Shown here: in pieces, positions 14,980 to 15,407 of the stretch
Layout: each line of letters opens with the position of its first letter
Position numbering within the stretch: the stretch's first letter is position 1
From: an uncultured Ruminococcus sp.
GTDB taxonomy: Bacteria; Bacillota; Clostridia; Oscillospirales; Ruminococcaceae
Assembly (NCBI GenBank): GCA_934463425.1
Contig: CAKSJP010000033.1
Coordinates: forward strand, 1-15,407
Direction: 5' to 3'
Length of the DNA stretch: 15,407 nt
The notes under the pieces: model-generated
Database searches by the model: none
Seen by the model: the letters and a program-made list of their open reading frames with translations, nothing else
Told to the model about the DNA's origin: nothing
Translations under genes and position numbers: made by a program

Positions 14980-15060
14980 CGGCGGGCTCTATGATCCCTC
15001 CGGCACTTCGTGCCACCTCCCTTTTCAAGGGAGGCTCGGGCGAACGATGTTCGCCCCTAC
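14980..15060 (+). repeat. Repeat modules B-fragment, C and A after the glycosyltransferase
   Basis: A B-module tail (GGGCTCTATGATCCC) is followed by variable stem GGCAC-TTC-GTGCC (15002-15014), terminal hairpin CCTCCCTT-TTC-AAGGGAGG (about 15016-15034) and module A (15038-15056) with its CTACG tail. It begins within about 10 bases of the stop codon. The GGCAC/GTGCC stem occurs only here in the window. Confidence 0.88.
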
Positions 15061-15067
15061 GATGGGA

Positions 15068-15330
15068 TTGCCTTTCGTGTAATGCATTGCCGTGCGAAAC
15101 AAGGGTAGGCGAGAGCTTTTCTTTTTTTGCTTCTTTTTTTCTTTTTAGCAAAGCGGCGTGCTCAGCCCGTCGCTCAGCGGAAATGGCGACGGCAGACTCG
15201 CCCAAGGATGGCGAGCCGCCGCTGAGCCTTACCCCCCAATCAAGCGGAGAGAAAAGGGCAGTCTTACGGCGGCAGCAGCCGCCTGTTCCCCCCCTCCGGG
15301 GGATTTATGTTGTGCGTAACGAAAATCGTG
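15068..15330 (+). repeat. E-D composite element, 263 bases
   Basis: It starts TTGCCTTTCGTGTAATGC, runs through AAGGGTAGGCGAGAGC and a pyrimidine-rich stretch ending in TTTTTAGCAAAG (about 15152), and is then joined to an inverted D repeat (CGTCGCC/GGCGACG and CTCGCC/GGCGAG hairpins, CCCCCAATCAAGCGGAGAG, then CCCTCCGGGGG about 15292-15302). No gene is seen. It shares both ends with the reverse-oriented element at 8850-9203 but has a different middle. Confidence 0.8.
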
Positions 15331-15407
15331 TTGCCTTTCGTGTAATGCATTGCCGTGCGAAACAAGGGTAGGCGAGAGCTTTTCTTTTTTTGCTTCTTTT
15401 TTTCTTT
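15331..15407 (+). repeat. Start of a second E-D unit, cut by the window end
   Basis: The 77 bases from 15331 to the window edge are identical to 15068-15144. The second copy begins directly where the first unit ends, so this looks like a head-to-tail repeat with a 263-base period that continues outside the window. Confidence 0.9.

Overview
The window looks like a chromosomal segment from a GC-rich anaerobic Firmicute of the Oscillospiraceae/Ruminococcaceae type (gut Ruminococcus-like). The grounds are a clostridial-order rnfCDGEAB operon, AGGAGG-type ribosome binding sites, sigma-A-like promoters, and intergenic DNA packed with short GC-rich hairpin repeats of a kind I associate with gut Clostridia. 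The genus is an inference; there is no rRNA or other taxonomic marker.

Layout. 1-695: no gene; a rightward terminator (60-91) and hairpin repeats. 696-5817 (minus): rnfC, rnfD, rnfG, rnfE, rnfA, rnfB, the Rnf ferredoxin:NAD+ oxidoreductase, tightly packed except for a 155-base rnfC-rnfD gap that holds repeat modules. 6085-7044 (minus): apbE, the lipoprotein flavin transferase expected to attach FMN to RnfD and RnfG. 7045-7943: a tandem array of about 128-base units plus other repeats. 7944-8561 (plus): histidine phosphatase. 8562-9295: repeats, ending in a strong bidirectional terminator. 9296-10522 (minus): eukaryotic-type UDP-sugar pyrophosphorylase. 10523-11638: divergent promoters separated by about 800 bases of repeats. 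11639-14975 (plus): a two-gene operon of an FAD oxidoreductase (UDP-galactopyranose mutase/amine oxidase-like fold) and a polytopic GT39-like glycosyltransferase. 14976-15407: more repeats, including a 263-base unit that begins again at 15331 and runs off the window.

How the genes work together. Rnf plus ApbE form one bioenergetic module: reduced ferredoxin is oxidised, NAD+ reduced and an ion gradient built, with ApbE maturing the covalent flavin subunits. The pyrophosphorylase, FAD oxidoreductase and membrane glycosyltransferase suggest a surface-glycan module (UDP-sugar supply, sugar or lipid modification, transfer at the membrane), but that link rests on position and family.

The most unusual part is the intergenic DNA. 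Almost every repeat module is a perfect hairpin with a 2-4 base loop. Stem sequences differ between copies in a compensatory way; in one family three segments (a 5' tag and both arms) change together. The modules are arranged in a fixed order, mostly on one strand regardless of gene direction, and they reach into the rnf operon and up to stop codons and promoters. No transposase, RAYT-like protein, CRISPR array, tRNA or rRNA was seen.
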